This document shows positions 6,259-13,874 of a stretch of DNA of 27,463 nt, piece after piece. The notes beneath the pieces were generated by a model. It saw nothing but the letters and a program-made list of their open reading frames with translations, was not told the origin of the DNA and searched no databases. Origin of the DNA: Sulfitobacter sp. (GTDB lineage: Bacteria > Pseudomonadota > Alphaproteobacteria > Rhodobacterales > Rhodobacteraceae); the NCBI GenBank assembly GCA_024636405.1, contig JAGXHC010000185.1, positions 1 to 27,463 on the forward strand, in the 5' to 3' direction. The number at the start of each line of letters is the position of its first letter. Within the stretch, counting starts at the first letter, position 1. The position numbers and the translations under genes are program-made.

Positions 6259-8049
6259 ATGGCCGGTTGGATCGCGGGGTCAGAAGATCTGATCGCACTT
6301 GTACTGCTTGTCTGCCTCTTTGTTGCGTTCATCCTGGAAAAATACCCACCCGATGCCACGGCCATCGGCGGCGCCGCTGTGTTCATTATCCTCGGGCTGG
6401 TTGACGCCGATGACGTGATGGCGGTATTTTCCAACCCTGCCCCTATCACCATCGCCGCCATGTTCGTGGTCTCCGGCGCGCTTGTGCGCACCGGCGTGCT
6501 GGACGCCATGGCCGGATACATCGTGGAGCGTGCCAAAACGCGGCCCGCCCTGTCGCTGATCATCTTTTTCGCCTCCGCCCTCATCGCCTCGGCCTTTGTC
6601 AACAACACACCGATCGTCCTGATCCTGATCCCGCTGGTCCTGCGGCTAAGCCATGCGGTCGGCATTGTATCGACCCGCCTGCTGATACCGCTGTCATACG
6701 TCTCAATCCTTGGCGGAACCTGCACGATGATCGGCACGTCCACCAACCTGCTGGTCGACGGCGTGGCCCGCCAAAGCGGCATGACCCCGTTCGGAATCTT
6801 CGAAATCGCTCCCGTCGGCATCGTCGCAGCCCTCACCGGGCTGACCTTCATGGCACTTGCCGGACGCTTCTTGCTGCCTGACCGGGCCGACAGCGGTGCG
6901 CAATCCATGCTCACCGAAACCAGCTTTCTCACCGAGGTGGCGCTGCAATCCGATGCGCCGATGATCGGCCGCACCCTGTCCGAGACAACAGAATTCACCC
7001 GCAGCGCCATCAAGGTGACGGGCCTGCGCCGCGGCGGCAACATTCTGCGGAACAACCTGGGCGATGCTGTGCTGGCAAAGGGCGACACGCTGATCATGTC
7101 CCTGCCCACATCCGAGGTGCTGACGCTGCACGACATGCCCGGCCTGCACGTCGGCCTGCGCCGGTCCGGGCGGATGCGCGAAGACGAACAACCCGTGATC
7201 GCCGAAGCCATCGTACCGCCCGGTCTGGCCACCGGGCGCGGCACGCTGGGCGAAAGCGGACTGGGCGCGGACTACGGTGTGCGCATCCTTGGCGCCAACC
7301 GTCACAATCACATCCCCGGCCCGGACCTGTGGTCCGTCAAACTGCGGCCCGCCGACCGCCTGTTGCTTCAGGGCACGGCCACCGGGCTGGACGCCCTCAG
7401 CGCCAGCGGAACGATCGTTTCTGTCTCGCGCCCCTCGGGTCGCGCCTACCGCCGCCGCCAGGCGCCCATTGCCATCGGCGCTTTGCTGGCGGTGGTCATC
7501 CTCGCAGCCCTCAACATCGCCAGCATTACCTTGCTCGGCATCCTTGCCGTCGCGTTCATCCTGATATTGCGCTGCATCGACAGCGACGAGGCATGGGGCT
7601 CCATCGACGCCTCGATCATCATGCTGATCTTTGCCATGCTGGTGATCGGCGCCGGGCTCGAGAAATCAGGCGCGGTAGAGCGGATCGTCACAACGCTGAC
7701 CCCGTTCCTTGAAACCCTGTCGCCGCTGATGCTGCTGGCGGCTGTCTATATCACCGCCTCCGTCCTGACCGAACTGGTCACAAACAACGCAGTCGCGGTG
7801 ATCCTGACGCCAATCGTCATCGCCCTTGCCCAGCAGCTTGGCCTCGACCCCCGCGCACTTGTCGTGGCCGTCATGATGGGCGCATCGGCCAGCTTTGCCA
7901 CCCCGATAGGATATCAGACCAACACCCTGGTCTACGGCGCCGGTAATTATCGCTTCAGCGATTTTCTCAAGATCGGCGTGCCGATGAACCTGATCGTAGG
8001 CGCTGCTGCCGTCTTCGCCATCTCGATCTTCTTCCCCTTGGAAGGATAA
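6259..8049 (+). CDS. SLC13-family permease with two RCK_C (TrkA-C) domains
   Basis: The 596-residue membrane protein has the layout of bacterial SLC13/DASS permeases with an insert. An N-terminal membrane half carries AFVNNTPIVLILIP (112-125) and GGTCTMIGTSTNLL (152-165, the sodium/substrate loop). A cytosolic central part of about 180 residues holds two RCK_C-like repeats (APMIGRTLSETTEF and a second copy near GLGADYGVRILG). A second membrane half carries the matching TNNAVAVILTP and ASFATPIGYQTNTLVYG. Such permeases carry sulfate, dicarboxylates or other anions; the substrate is not clear. The ATG at 6259 is chosen over an in-frame GTG at 6235 because GGGAA lies six bases upstream. It follows azoR, behind a probable terminator. 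Confidence 0.85.
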   Translation: MAGWIAGSEDLIALVLLVCLFVAFILEKYPPDATAIGGAAVFIILGLVDADDVMAVFSNPAPITIAAMFVVSGALVRTGVLDAMAGYIVERAKTRPALSLIIFFASALIASAFVNNTPIVLILIPLVLRLSHAVGIVSTRLLIPLSYVSILGGTCTMIGTSTNLLVDGVARQSGMTPFGIFEIAPVGIVAALTGLTFMALAGRFLLPDRADSGAQSMLTETSFLTEVALQSDAPMIGRTLSETTEFTRSAIKVTGLRRGGNILRNNLGDAVLAKGDTLIMSLPTSEVLTLHDMPGLHVGLRRSGRMREDEQPVIAEAIVPPGLATGRGTLGESGLGADYGVRILGANRHNHIPGPDLWSVKLRPADRLLLQGTATGLDALSASGTIVSVSRPSGRAYRRRQAPIAIGALLAVVILAALNIASITLLGILAVAFILILRCIDSDEAWGSIDASIIMLIFAMLVIGAGLEKSGAVERIVTTLTPFLETLSPLMLLAAVYITASVLTELVTNNAVAVILTPIVIALAQQLGLDPRALVVAVMMGASASFATPIGYQTNTLVYGAGNYRFSDFLKIGVPMNLIVGAAAVFAISIFFPLEG

Positions 8050-8100
8050 ACTTGCCCACCACGCCCTGCCATGCCCAATGTCCCAAACCAACGTGACCTT

Positions 8101-8176
8101 GCACATCTTCTGGCCCCAAATATCCCGGGGTCTGGGGCAGCGCCCCAGCCTGTCGGATCGCGCCAGCGATCCGACA
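8101..8176. repeat. Extragenic GC-rich repeat with two perfect hairpins
   Basis: Two adjacent perfect hairpins are seen: CTGGGGC-AGC-GCCCCAG (8132-8148) and an 11-pair stem TGTCGGATCGC / GCGATCCGACA with a GCCA loop (8151-8176). The left part, read on the minus strand, is a CCCCGGGATATTTGGGGCC-like string running into CAGAAGATG, which I recall as a frequent intergenic element in Rhodobacteraceae. It lies after the SLC13 gene and could also end its transcript. Confidence 0.6.
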
Positions 8177-8230
8177 CCGTGAGGCACACAATACTTTGAC
8201 AAATCACCGCACCCGCGCAAATCATGCGGG

Positions 8231-8728
8231 ATGAAAATTCTGCGCGACACCCCCGACCAGTTGATCCTTGAGAACAACCCGGTCCTGCCCGCCATCCTGC
8301 TTGGCTGCTTCTCGCTTGTCTTTATTGCCATCGGACTGTTCAACTATACCCAGGACATTAGCGTGGGCATTTCATTCGGCCTCGCGGGATTGGCCATCGG
8401 TGTGATCTTCACCGCGGTTTTCATCCGCCGCACCCAACTGATACTGGACCACCCTCGAAACCTCGTCGAACAGCGCTCCAAATCCATGTTGGGCTACACC
8501 CGGCGCACCTGGGATCTGCACGACCTCGACCGCGCCATTGTTCAAAGCTCTCAGGGCGACGACACCACAACCTACCGCATTGCTCTGGTCTTTGTCGGCG
8601 GCATGGACGCGGGCACACACCCGGTCACGCAGGTCTACACGTCGGGCCCCAGCACCGAACGCGCGGCCGAGACCATCAACCGCTGGCTGGCCGCCACCAC
8701 ACTTGACTCCGCGCGCGCCACCCCCTAA
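8231..8728 (+). CDS. Hypothetical membrane protein with two N-terminal helices
   Basis: I do not recognise a named family. The 165-residue product has a short polar start (MKILRDTPDQLILEN), two membrane helices at about residues 19-37 and 45-65, and a soluble remainder of about 100 residues. That part begins RRTQLILDHPRNLVEQRSKS and reads like a beta-rich PH-like domain of bacterial membrane proteins. The C-terminus (TERAAETINRWLA) looks helical. Codon use agrees with real coding. Structured spacers isolate it on both sides, so it is probably its own transcript. A cytosolic membrane-anchored sensor or scaffold is possible but is a guess. Confidence 0.75.
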   Translation: MKILRDTPDQLILENNPVLPAILLGCFSLVFIAIGLFNYTQDISVGISFGLAGLAIGVIFTAVFIRRTQLILDHPRNLVEQRSKSMLGYTRRTWDLHDLDRAIVQSSQGDDTTTYRIALVFVGGMDAGTHPVTQVYTSGPSTERAAETINRWLAATTLDSARATP

Positions 8729-8741
8729 ATCCAGCGCCATC

Positions 8742-8810
8742 CCGGAAGCATTGCCTTCCGGTCCCGCCTGCGCGGGATCGCCCCCAGTCAGCGCGTCGCG
8801 CCCACTGGGG
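8742..8810 (+). promoter_or_regulatory. Three consecutive hairpins upstream of ffh
   Basis: CCGGAAG/CTTCCGG (8742-8761), TCCCGC/GCGGGA with a CTGC loop (8762-8777) and CCCCAGT/ACTGGGG (8782-8810) follow each other. No T run follows. They may mark the end of the upstream transcript or belong to the ffh leader. Confidence 0.5.
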
Positions 8811-8831
8811 CATTTGTGCATTTTCGCGCGC

Positions 8832-8848
8832 GTTCCTAAATAAGGAAC
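8832..8848. promoter_or_regulatory. Inverted repeat in the ffh upstream region
   Basis: GTTCCTAAATAAGGAAC has six-base arms around AAATA, 32 bases upstream of the ffh ATG. The AT-rich centre (TAAATA) could be part of a -10 element with a weak TTGTGC 17 bases upstream. It is a candidate operator-promoter overlap. Confidence 0.35.
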
Positions 8849-8880
8849 AACCGCAACCGACCGAAGGGGGCCCCACGCCC

Positions 8881-10383
8881 ATGTTTGAGAACCTCAGCGA
8901 ACGTTTGTCGAGCGTCTTTGACCGCCTGACCAAACAGGGTGCATTGTCCGAAGAAGATGTCAAAACCGCGCTGCGCGAAGTGCGCGTCGCCCTGCTGGAG
9001 GCCGATGTTTCGCTGCCCGTTGCGCGCGATTTCGTCAAAGCCGTGCAAGACAAGGCAACCGGCCAGTCCGTCACCAAATCAATCACCCCCGGCCAGCAGG
9101 TCGTCAAGATCGTGCACGACGCGCTGATCGACGTGCTCAAAGGCGAAGGCGAACCCGGCGCGCTGAAGATCGACAACCCCCCTGCCCCGATCCTGATGGT
9201 CGGCCTTCAAGGCGGCGGCAAGACCACAACCACCGCGAAACTGGCCAAACGCCTGAAAGAACGCGACGGAAAACGTGTGCTGATGGCGTCGCTTGACGTC
9301 AACCGCCCCGCCGCGATGGAACAGCTTGCCATTCTCGGCGTGCAGATCGGCGTTGACACCCTGCCCATCGTCAAGGGCGAAACCCCCGTCCAGATCGCCA
9401 AACGCGCCAAGACCCAGGCCGCGATGGGCGGTTACGACGTCTATATGCTTGATACCGCCGGCCGTCTGTCGATCGACGAAGAACTGATGCAGCAGGTCAA
9501 GGCCGTGCGCGACGTTGCCAACCCGCGCGAAACCCTGCTTGTGGTGGACGGGCTTACCGGCCAGGACGCCGTGCACACGGCTGAGAATTTTGACCAACGC
9601 ATCGGCATCACCGGCGTGGTTCTCACCCGGATGGACGGCGACGGTCGCGGTGGTGCCGCACTGTCCATGCGCGCCGTCACCGGCAAACCGATCAAATTCG
9701 TCGGCTTGGGCGAAAAGATGGACGCGCTCGAAACCTTTGAGCCAGAACGCATCGCGGGCCGCATCCTCGGCATGGGCGACATCGTTGCGCTGGTCGAAAA
9801 GGCGCAGGAAACAATCGAGGCCGAACAGGCCGAAAAGATGATGCGCCGCATGGCCAAGGGTCAGTTCAACATGAACGACCTGAAAATGCAGCTTGAACAG
9901 ATGATCAAGATGGGCGGCATGCAGGGGCTGATGGGCATGATGCCCGGCATGGGCAAGATGGCCAAACAGGTCGAGGACGCAGGCCTTGATGACAAGATCC
10001 TGAAACGCCAGATCGCGCTGATCCAATCCATGACGAAAAAGGAACGCGCCAATCCCGCCCTGCTCCAGGCCAGCCGCAAGAAACGCATCGCAAAAGGTGC
10101 GGGCCTTGAAGTCAGCGAGCTGAACAAGCTGATGAAAATGCACCGCCAGATGTCCGACATGATGAAGAAAATGGGCAAGATGGGCAAAGGCGGGATGCTG
10201 AAACAGGCCATGAAGGGCATGTTCGGAAAAGGCGGCATGCCCGCAGACATGGACCCCAAGGCGCTGGAATCCGCGGCCAAACAGATGGGCGGCAAGATGC
10301 CCGGCGGGATGGGTGGCATAGGCGGTATGGGCGGCGGCATGGGCCTGCCCTCCGGCTTGTCTGGTTTTGGAAAAAAGAAGTGA
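8881..10383 (+). CDS. ffh: Signal recognition particle protein Ffh
   Basis: Ffh is the SRP54-type GTPase that binds 4.5S RNA and delivers membrane proteins to FtsY for co-translational insertion. The 500-residue product has the N domain (1-90), the GTPase G domain with GLQGGGKTTTTAKL (108-121), DTAGR (191-195) and TRMDGDGRGG (249-258), and a methionine-rich M domain (about 325-450; many MGGM, MMPGM and KKMGKMG runs) for signal peptide and RNA binding. The glycine/methionine tail ending SGFGKKK is long but usual in alphaproteobacteria. It starts at ATG 8881 with a purine-rich GAAGGGGG upstream. The stop overlaps the GTG of the acetyltransferase gene by four bases. Confidence 0.97.
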   Translation: MFENLSERLSSVFDRLTKQGALSEEDVKTALREVRVALLEADVSLPVARDFVKAVQDKATGQSVTKSITPGQQVVKIVHDALIDVLKGEGEPGALKIDNPPAPILMVGLQGGGKTTTTAKLAKRLKERDGKRVLMASLDVNRPAAMEQLAILGVQIGVDTLPIVKGETPVQIAKRAKTQAAMGGYDVYMLDTAGRLSIDEELMQQVKAVRDVANPRETLLVVDGLTGQDAVHTAENFDQRIGITGVVLTRMDGDGRGGAALSMRAVTGKPIKFVGLGEKMDALETFEPERIAGRILGMGDIVALVEKAQETIEAEQAEKMMRRMAKGQFNMNDLKMQLEQMIKMGGMQGLMGMMPGMGKMAKQVEDAGLDDKILKRQIALIQSMTKKERANPALLQASRKKRIAKGAGLEVSELNKLMKMHRQMSDMMKKMGKMGKGGMLKQAMKGMFGKGGMPADMDPKALESAAKQMGGKMPGGMGGIGGMGGGMGLPSGLSGFGKKK

Positions 10384-10889
10384 TCACTGTCCCCGTCATA
10401 GAAACGGAGCACCTTGTGCTGCGCGGCCCGCGAGCGGACGACTTTGAGGCGTTCGCCGCCTTCGGTGCGTCCGAGCGGTCCAGATGGGTCGGCGGCCCCT
10501 ACCCACGCAACCGCAGCTGGGGCGGTTTTCTGGCGACCTATGGCCATTGGGCATTGCGCGGTTTCGGCATGTGGATGCTGGAACACCGCGCGACCGGCAA
10601 AACCGCCGGCCGCGTCGGCATGATTTTCCACGACGGCTGGGACGAGCCTGAATTCGGCTGGCACATCTACGACGGTTTTGAGGGCAAGGGCCTCGCGTTC
10701 GAGGCCGCTCAGGCCGCCCGTCATTACGCTGCAACCAACCAAGGTCTTGATGGCGTGATCAGCTATATCGACCCCGCAAACACCCGCTCCGTTTCTCTCG
10801 CAGATCGCCTTGGCGCCACCTTTGAGAGAAAGGGTGATTTGTCGGGCATCCAAGTTGATGTGTACCGCCATCCAAAGGTGGCGGCATGA
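10380..10889 (+). CDS. GNAT-family N-acetyltransferase (RimJ/RimL-like)
   Basis: The 169-residue product fits the acetyltransferase group that opens with ETEHLVLRGPRADDFEAF (8-25), as in RimJ/RimL-like enzymes. It has the beta-4 stretch EFGWHIYDGFEGKGLAFEAA, in which the usual acetyl-CoA loop (Q/RxxGxG/A) is represented by FEGKGLA, and the NTRSVSLADRLGATFE segment near the end. The start is GTG 10380, overlapping the ffh stop as GTGA, so it is co-translated with ffh. The acceptor substrate is unknown; a protein N-terminus or small molecule are both possible. Pairing with ffh appears, from memory, common in this order. Confidence 0.85.
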   Translation: MITVPVIETEHLVLRGPRADDFEAFAAFGASERSRWVGGPYPRNRSWGGFLATYGHWALRGFGMWMLEHRATGKTAGRVGMIFHDGWDEPEFGWHIYDGFEGKGLAFEAAQAARHYAATNQGLDGVISYIDPANTRSVSLADRLGATFERKGDLSGIQVDVYRHPKVAA

Positions 10890-10908
10890 CTTTGACCAAT
10901 ATCACAAT

Positions 10909-10975
10909 GCCGCACTGCGGCGGTGTACAGGGGGTGTACGGATGGTGTACGCATAACACCCCCCTGCCGTACACC
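10909..10975 (+). promoter_or_regulatory. Phased GGTGTAC triple repeat and large hairpin before chorismate mutase
   Basis: GGTGTAC occurs at 10922-10928, 10933-10939 and 10944-10950, exactly 11 bases apart, and its complement GTACACC at 10969-10975. The first copy pairs with the inverted copy, and the stem continues as AGGGGG/CCCCCT plus TGT/ACA with small bulges around an 18-base loop. A smaller hairpin GCCGC-ACT-GCGGC (10909-10921) abuts it. AGGAGG for the next gene starts four bases after the stem. It could be a multi-site operator, a regulatory leader, or both. Confidence 0.55.
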
Positions 10976-10989
10976 ATTCAGGAGGCGCA

Positions 10990-11286
10990 ATGACCGATCC
11001 CGTGACCACCGCCGCCACGATCCTCAAGGATCACCGCGCCAGCATCGACCGGCTGGACGCGATCCTTGTCTATACGCTGGGCGAGCGGTTCAAACACACC
11101 CAGGCCGTGGGGAAACTCAAGGCCACACACGACCTTCCCCCGTCCGATCCCGACCGCGAAGCGGCACAGATCGCGCGGCTTGAAGATTTGGCGAAAGAGG
11201 CTGACCTCGATCCCGAATTCGCCAAGAAGTTCCTGAACTTCATCATCGCCGAAGTTATCCGGCACCATAAAAACCACCAGCTGTAG
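10990..11286 (+). CDS. Monofunctional chorismate mutase, alphaproteobacterial AroQ type
   Basis: Chorismate mutase converts chorismate to prephenate, the committed step to phenylalanine and tyrosine. The 98-residue all-helical protein aligns with the E. coli P-protein mutase domain: Arg16 for Arg11, Arg33 for Arg28, Lys42 for Lys39, and Asp53/Arg56/Glu57 (PSDPDRE) for Asp48/Arg51/Glu52. The residue facing the ether oxygen, Gln88 in E. coli, falls in VIRHHKNH (89-96), where no Gln is in register; this seems usual for the alphaproteobacterial clade (TIGR01795, from memory). AGGAGG lies seven bases from the ATG. It follows the repeat-containing spacer and precedes rpsP. Confidence 0.85.
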   Translation: MTDPVTTAATILKDHRASIDRLDAILVYTLGERFKHTQAVGKLKATHDLPPSDPDREAAQIARLEDLAKEADLDPEFAKKFLNFIIAEVIRHHKNHQL

Positions 11287-11287
11287 C

Positions 11288-11303
11288 GTGGGGTGAACCC
11301 CAC
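11288..11303. repeat. Short perfect hairpin in the rpsP leader
   Basis: GTGGGG-TGAA-CCCCAC forms a six-pair stem with a tetraloop directly after the chorismate mutase stop and about 30 bases before the rpsP ATG. It resembles the hairpins at 1744-1760 and 20035-20049. Confidence 0.5.
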
Positions 11304-11333
11304 CTGCCTCATAAAACTAAAGGAATACCTGAC

Positions 11334-11750
11334 ATGTCCATGAAAATTCGCCTTGCCCGTGGTGGCTCAAAGAAACGCCCCTTCTACCGGATCGTAGCCG
11401 CCGACAGCCGCATGCCGCGCGATGGCCGCTTTATTGAAAAGCTGGGCACGTACAACCCGCTGCTGCCGAAAGACAACGAAGAGCGCGTGAAAATGGACGT
11501 CGAGAAGATCCAGGAATGGATCAAGAAAGGCGCGCAGCCCACAGACCGTGTCGCCCGTATGCTCGAAGCCGCCGGCGCGATCGAAAAGACCACGCGCAGT
11601 AACCCCAACAAAGGCACCCCCGGCAAGAAAGCCAACGCCCGCGTTGAAGAAAAAGCCGCCAAAGCAGCAGCAGCTGCCGAAGCCGCTGCCGCCCCTGCCG
11701 CAGAAGCACCCGCCGAAGAGGCCGCCACCGACGACGCGGCCGCACAATAA
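11334..11750 (+). CDS. rpsP: 30S ribosomal protein S16
   Basis: S16 binds 16S rRNA early in assembly of the small subunit. The first 80 residues are canonical: [20 protein letters not shown], then [20 protein letters not shown] and the [20 protein letters not shown] helix. The total of 138 residues is longer than in E. coli (82) because of a low-complexity Ala/Glu/Lys-rich tail (about 90-138), a known feature of alphaproteobacterial S16. AAAGGA lies eight bases before ATG 11334; the second ATG (11340) is less well placed. bluB follows after 14 bases. Confidence 0.97.
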   Translation: MSMKIRLARGGSKKRPFYRIVAADSRMPRDGRFIEKLGTYNPLLPKDNEERVKMDVEKIQEWIKKGAQPTDRVARMLEAAGAIEKTTRSNPNKGTPGKKANARVEEKAAKAAAAAEAAAAPAAEAPAEEAATDDAAAQ

Positions 11751-11764
11751 GACCCGCGCCCGGC

Positions 11765-12394
11765 ATGGAACAGTTCTCGGATGAATTCCGTGCCGGGCTG
11801 CACAATCTGATGCGCTGGCGGCGTGACGTGCGCCACTTCCGCACCGATCCGGTGCCCGAAGATACGCTGAAGCAATGCTTTGACAGCATCGCGTCCGCGC
11901 CATCCGTCGGCCTGTCGGAGCCTTGGCGTATCGTGCGCGTCACCTCTGCCAACGCCCGCGCGCAGGCACTTGAAAATTTCCGCGCCGCCAATGCCGATGC
12001 GCTTGCCGGGTACAGCGGTGATCAGGCCAAAAGCTATGCCGCGCTGAAGCTGTCGGGCATGCAGGACGCACCCGAGCAGATTGCCGTCTTTTGTGACGAA
12101 TCAACTGAAAAGGGCCACGGCCTGGGTGTCGCCACGATGCCCCAGATGCGGCGATACTCCGTTGTCGCGGCAATCACACAGATGTGGCTCACGGCACGGT
12201 CGCTGGGACTTGGGCTTGGCTGGGTCTCAGTACTTGACCCGGCCCGTCTGAGCCGTGATCTTGAGGTATCGGAAGACTGGGTTCTGGTCGGCTACCTTTG
12301 CATTGGTTGGCCACAAGAAGCGAGCCTTACACCGGAATTGGAAACACGGGGCTGGGAGGTTCGCAGCCCCCACCTGCACATCGAGAGCCGCTGA
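11765..12394 (+). CDS. bluB: 5,6-dimethylbenzimidazole synthase BluB
   Basis: BluB is the oxygen-dependent nitroreductase-fold enzyme that cannibalises FMN to make 5,6-dimethylbenzimidazole, the lower ligand of vitamin B12. The 209-residue product carries the family features: WRRDVRHFRTDPVPE (18-32), SAPSVGLSEPWRIVRV, the MPQMRRYSVVAAITQMWL helix and LGLGWVSVLDP followed by YLCIGWPQE. Its place between rpsP and rimM is not with cobalamin genes, but its stop overlaps the next ATG (TGATG) and it lies 14 bases after rpsP. It is therefore probably transcribed with the ribosomal cluster. Identification is firm. Confidence 0.93.
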   Translation: MEQFSDEFRAGLHNLMRWRRDVRHFRTDPVPEDTLKQCFDSIASAPSVGLSEPWRIVRVTSANARAQALENFRAANADALAGYSGDQAKSYAALKLSGMQDAPEQIAVFCDESTEKGHGLGVATMPQMRRYSVVAAITQMWLTARSLGLGLGWVSVLDPARLSRDLEVSEDWVLVGYLCIGWPQEASLTPELETRGWEVRSPHLHIESR

Positions 12395-12543
12395 TGTTAC
12401 GACTGTTGATAATACTCGCTTTTCTTGTGATCGGTTTCGGGACAGGCGTCTGGTATGACCGCCAGCAGATGCAAATGGAATGCAAAAGAGGTGCCGGCGA
12501 ATGGACCGGCACGATTTGCGTAAATTCGGAGTTGCTGCAATGA
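12394..12543 (+). CDS. 49-residue membrane-anchored peptide with two cysteines
   Basis: A short frame between bluB and rimM encodes one N-terminal hydrophobic helix ([19 protein letters not shown], 2-20), then a polar tail with Cys30 and Cys42 in [14 protein letters not shown]. The tail would face the periplasm if the helix is a signal anchor, and the two cysteines could then pair. The ATG overlaps the bluB stop by one base and the TGA overlaps the rimM ATG by four, so the chain is translationally coupled on both sides. That is the main evidence that it is real. I do not recognise a family. Confidence 0.7.
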   Translation: MLRLLIILAFLVIGFGTGVWYDRQQMQMECKRGAGEWTGTICVNSELLQ

Positions 12544-13061
12544 CCGATATGATTTGTGTGGGTGCCATCGCCGGTGCCTACGGGGTGCGCGGCGAATTGC
12601 GCGTCAAAAGCTTTTGTGCCGTGCCGCAGGACATTGAACGCTACAGCCCGCTCTGGACCGAAGACCGCAGCCGACAATTCACACTGGCCATCCTGCGTCC
12701 GGTCAAGAACGGCTTTGCCGTGCGCATCCCCGATGTCACCTCAAAGGAAGAGGCCGACGCCCTGCGCGGGGTCAGCCTGTTTGCCGAACGCGCACAATTG
12801 CCGTCGCTACCAGACGACGAATTCTACCACACCGATCTGATCGGTATCGAAGTCTATGATACCGGTGGCGTGTTGCTGGGCCGGGTCAAGACGGTGCAAA
12901 ACCACGGCGCCGATGACCTGCTGGAACTGCAACTGGCCGGCACGTCTGCAACGACATTTCTGCCATTTACGAAAGCTGCGGTGCCGACTGTGGATCTTGG
13001 CGCGGGCCGTATCGTGGCCGACCCGCCTGCGGGCATCCTGCCGGAAACCGCCGATGACTGA
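12540..13061 (+). CDS. rimM: Ribosome maturation factor RimM
   Basis: RimM binds S19 and helps 16S rRNA processing in the 30S head. The 173-residue product has the N-terminal beta-barrel with the family motif [20 protein letters not shown] and the PRC-like C-terminal domain with [34 protein letters not shown] and [14 protein letters not shown]. The start is ATG 12540 ([10 protein letters not shown]), overlapping the stop of the 49-residue peptide. An upstream in-frame extension through that peptide is rejected. It sits in the common order rpsP-rimM-trmD-rplS, with extra genes inserted. Confidence 0.95.
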   Translation: MTDMICVGAIAGAYGVRGELRVKSFCAVPQDIERYSPLWTEDRSRQFTLAILRPVKNGFAVRIPDVTSKEEADALRGVSLFAERAQLPSLPDDEFYHTDLIGIEVYDTGGVLLGRVKTVQNHGADDLLELQLAGTSATTFLPFTKAAVPTVDLGAGRIVADPPAGILPETADD

Positions 13062-13085
13062 GCCCGCACCGACTTTGCGCGTCTG

Positions 13086-13874
13086 ATGCCGCGCCGCATC
13101 ATTCTGCACGCGGGATTTCACAAGACCGGCACAAGCACGGTACATGAAACCCTGCGCGAAAACCGCACGGCGCTGAAAGGTCATGTGGCCCTGCGTCTAC
13201 AGTGGCATTTGCGTGATCTGGCCACGGCCACGCGGACCTATGCCACTGACCGTGACGCACAATCCCTTGAAGCAGCCCAACGTATTTTTGAGGACGTGCT
13301 GGCAGCCCTGCCCGGCATGCCAAAGCGCAGCCTGATCCTGTCCGCTGACGATCTGGCGGGGGGCCTGCCGTGCCATGAAGGACAGCCTGATTATGCGGCC
13401 GCCCCGGTATTGCTTTATGCGTTCTGGGACATCGCGCGCCGCCAGTTTCCGGTAGCAGATGTGTTGATCCACCTCACGACGCGTGCGCCCGCGTCCTGGC
13501 TGCGCTCGGTCTACCGCGAGCGGGTCCGCAACGGCCCGCTCACCGCTGATTTCGACACCTTCGCCGAACGCTACGCCAATGTGGCCCAGCTTGCGGATAT
13601 GGCCACTGAAATCGCCAGCCGCGTGCCCTGTCTCGTACATGTCAGTTCGCTTGATGATAGCGCCTTGCTGTCGCTTGGCCCTGCCGGTCCGCTGCTGGAT
13701 CTGTGCGATCTGCCCGCTGATCTGCGTGCATCGCTGGTGCCCGGCCCGCTGCCCGCGCCCGCGCTGCCCGATCCGGTGGTGCAGGCCCTGCTGACCGCCA
13801 ACCGCACCCACGACGCCCCCGCCGCGCGTACAGCGGCCAAGGCGCGCATTCTGTCGCAAGCGGGGCTGACATGA
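13086..13874 (+). CDS. Sulfotransferase-like P-loop protein
   Basis: The 262-residue product opens with a beta strand and P-loop, IILHAGFHKTGTSTVHETL (5-23). KTGTST matches the 5'-phosphosulfate loop of PAPS-dependent sulfotransferases rather than a GTPase Walker A. LIHLTTRAPASWLRSVYRERV in the middle corresponds to the 3'-phosphate-binding strand and helix. The rest, rich in Ala, Leu and Pro, is poorly conserved by eye. The acceptor is unknown; a polysaccharide, lipid or tRNA-related role would all be guesses. The ATG follows a ten-codon minicistron, and the stop overlaps the trmD ATG (ATGA), so it is part of the rimM-trmD transcript. Confidence 0.65.
   Translation: MPRRIILHAGFHKTGTSTVHETLRENRTALKGHVALRLQWHLRDLATATRTYATDRDAQSLEAAQRIFEDVLAALPGMPKRSLILSADDLAGGLPCHEGQPDYAAAPVLLYAFWDIARRQFPVADVLIHLTTRAPASWLRSVYRERVRNGPLTADFDTFAERYANVAQLADMATEIASRVPCLVHVSSLDDSALLSLGPAGPLLDLCDLPADLRASLVPGPLPAPALPDPVVQALLTANRTHDAPAARTAAKARILSQAGLT

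Noticed and set aside
9079..10143. His/Asp-rich minus-strand frame opposite ffh
   Set aside because: It mirrors ffh codons; its composition is an artefact of the antisense reading.
10923..10980. Tyr-codon leader peptide controlling chorismate mutase
   Set aside because: The three TAC triplets in the GGTGTAC repeats fall in three different frames because of the 11-base spacing, and there is no T run for attenuation.
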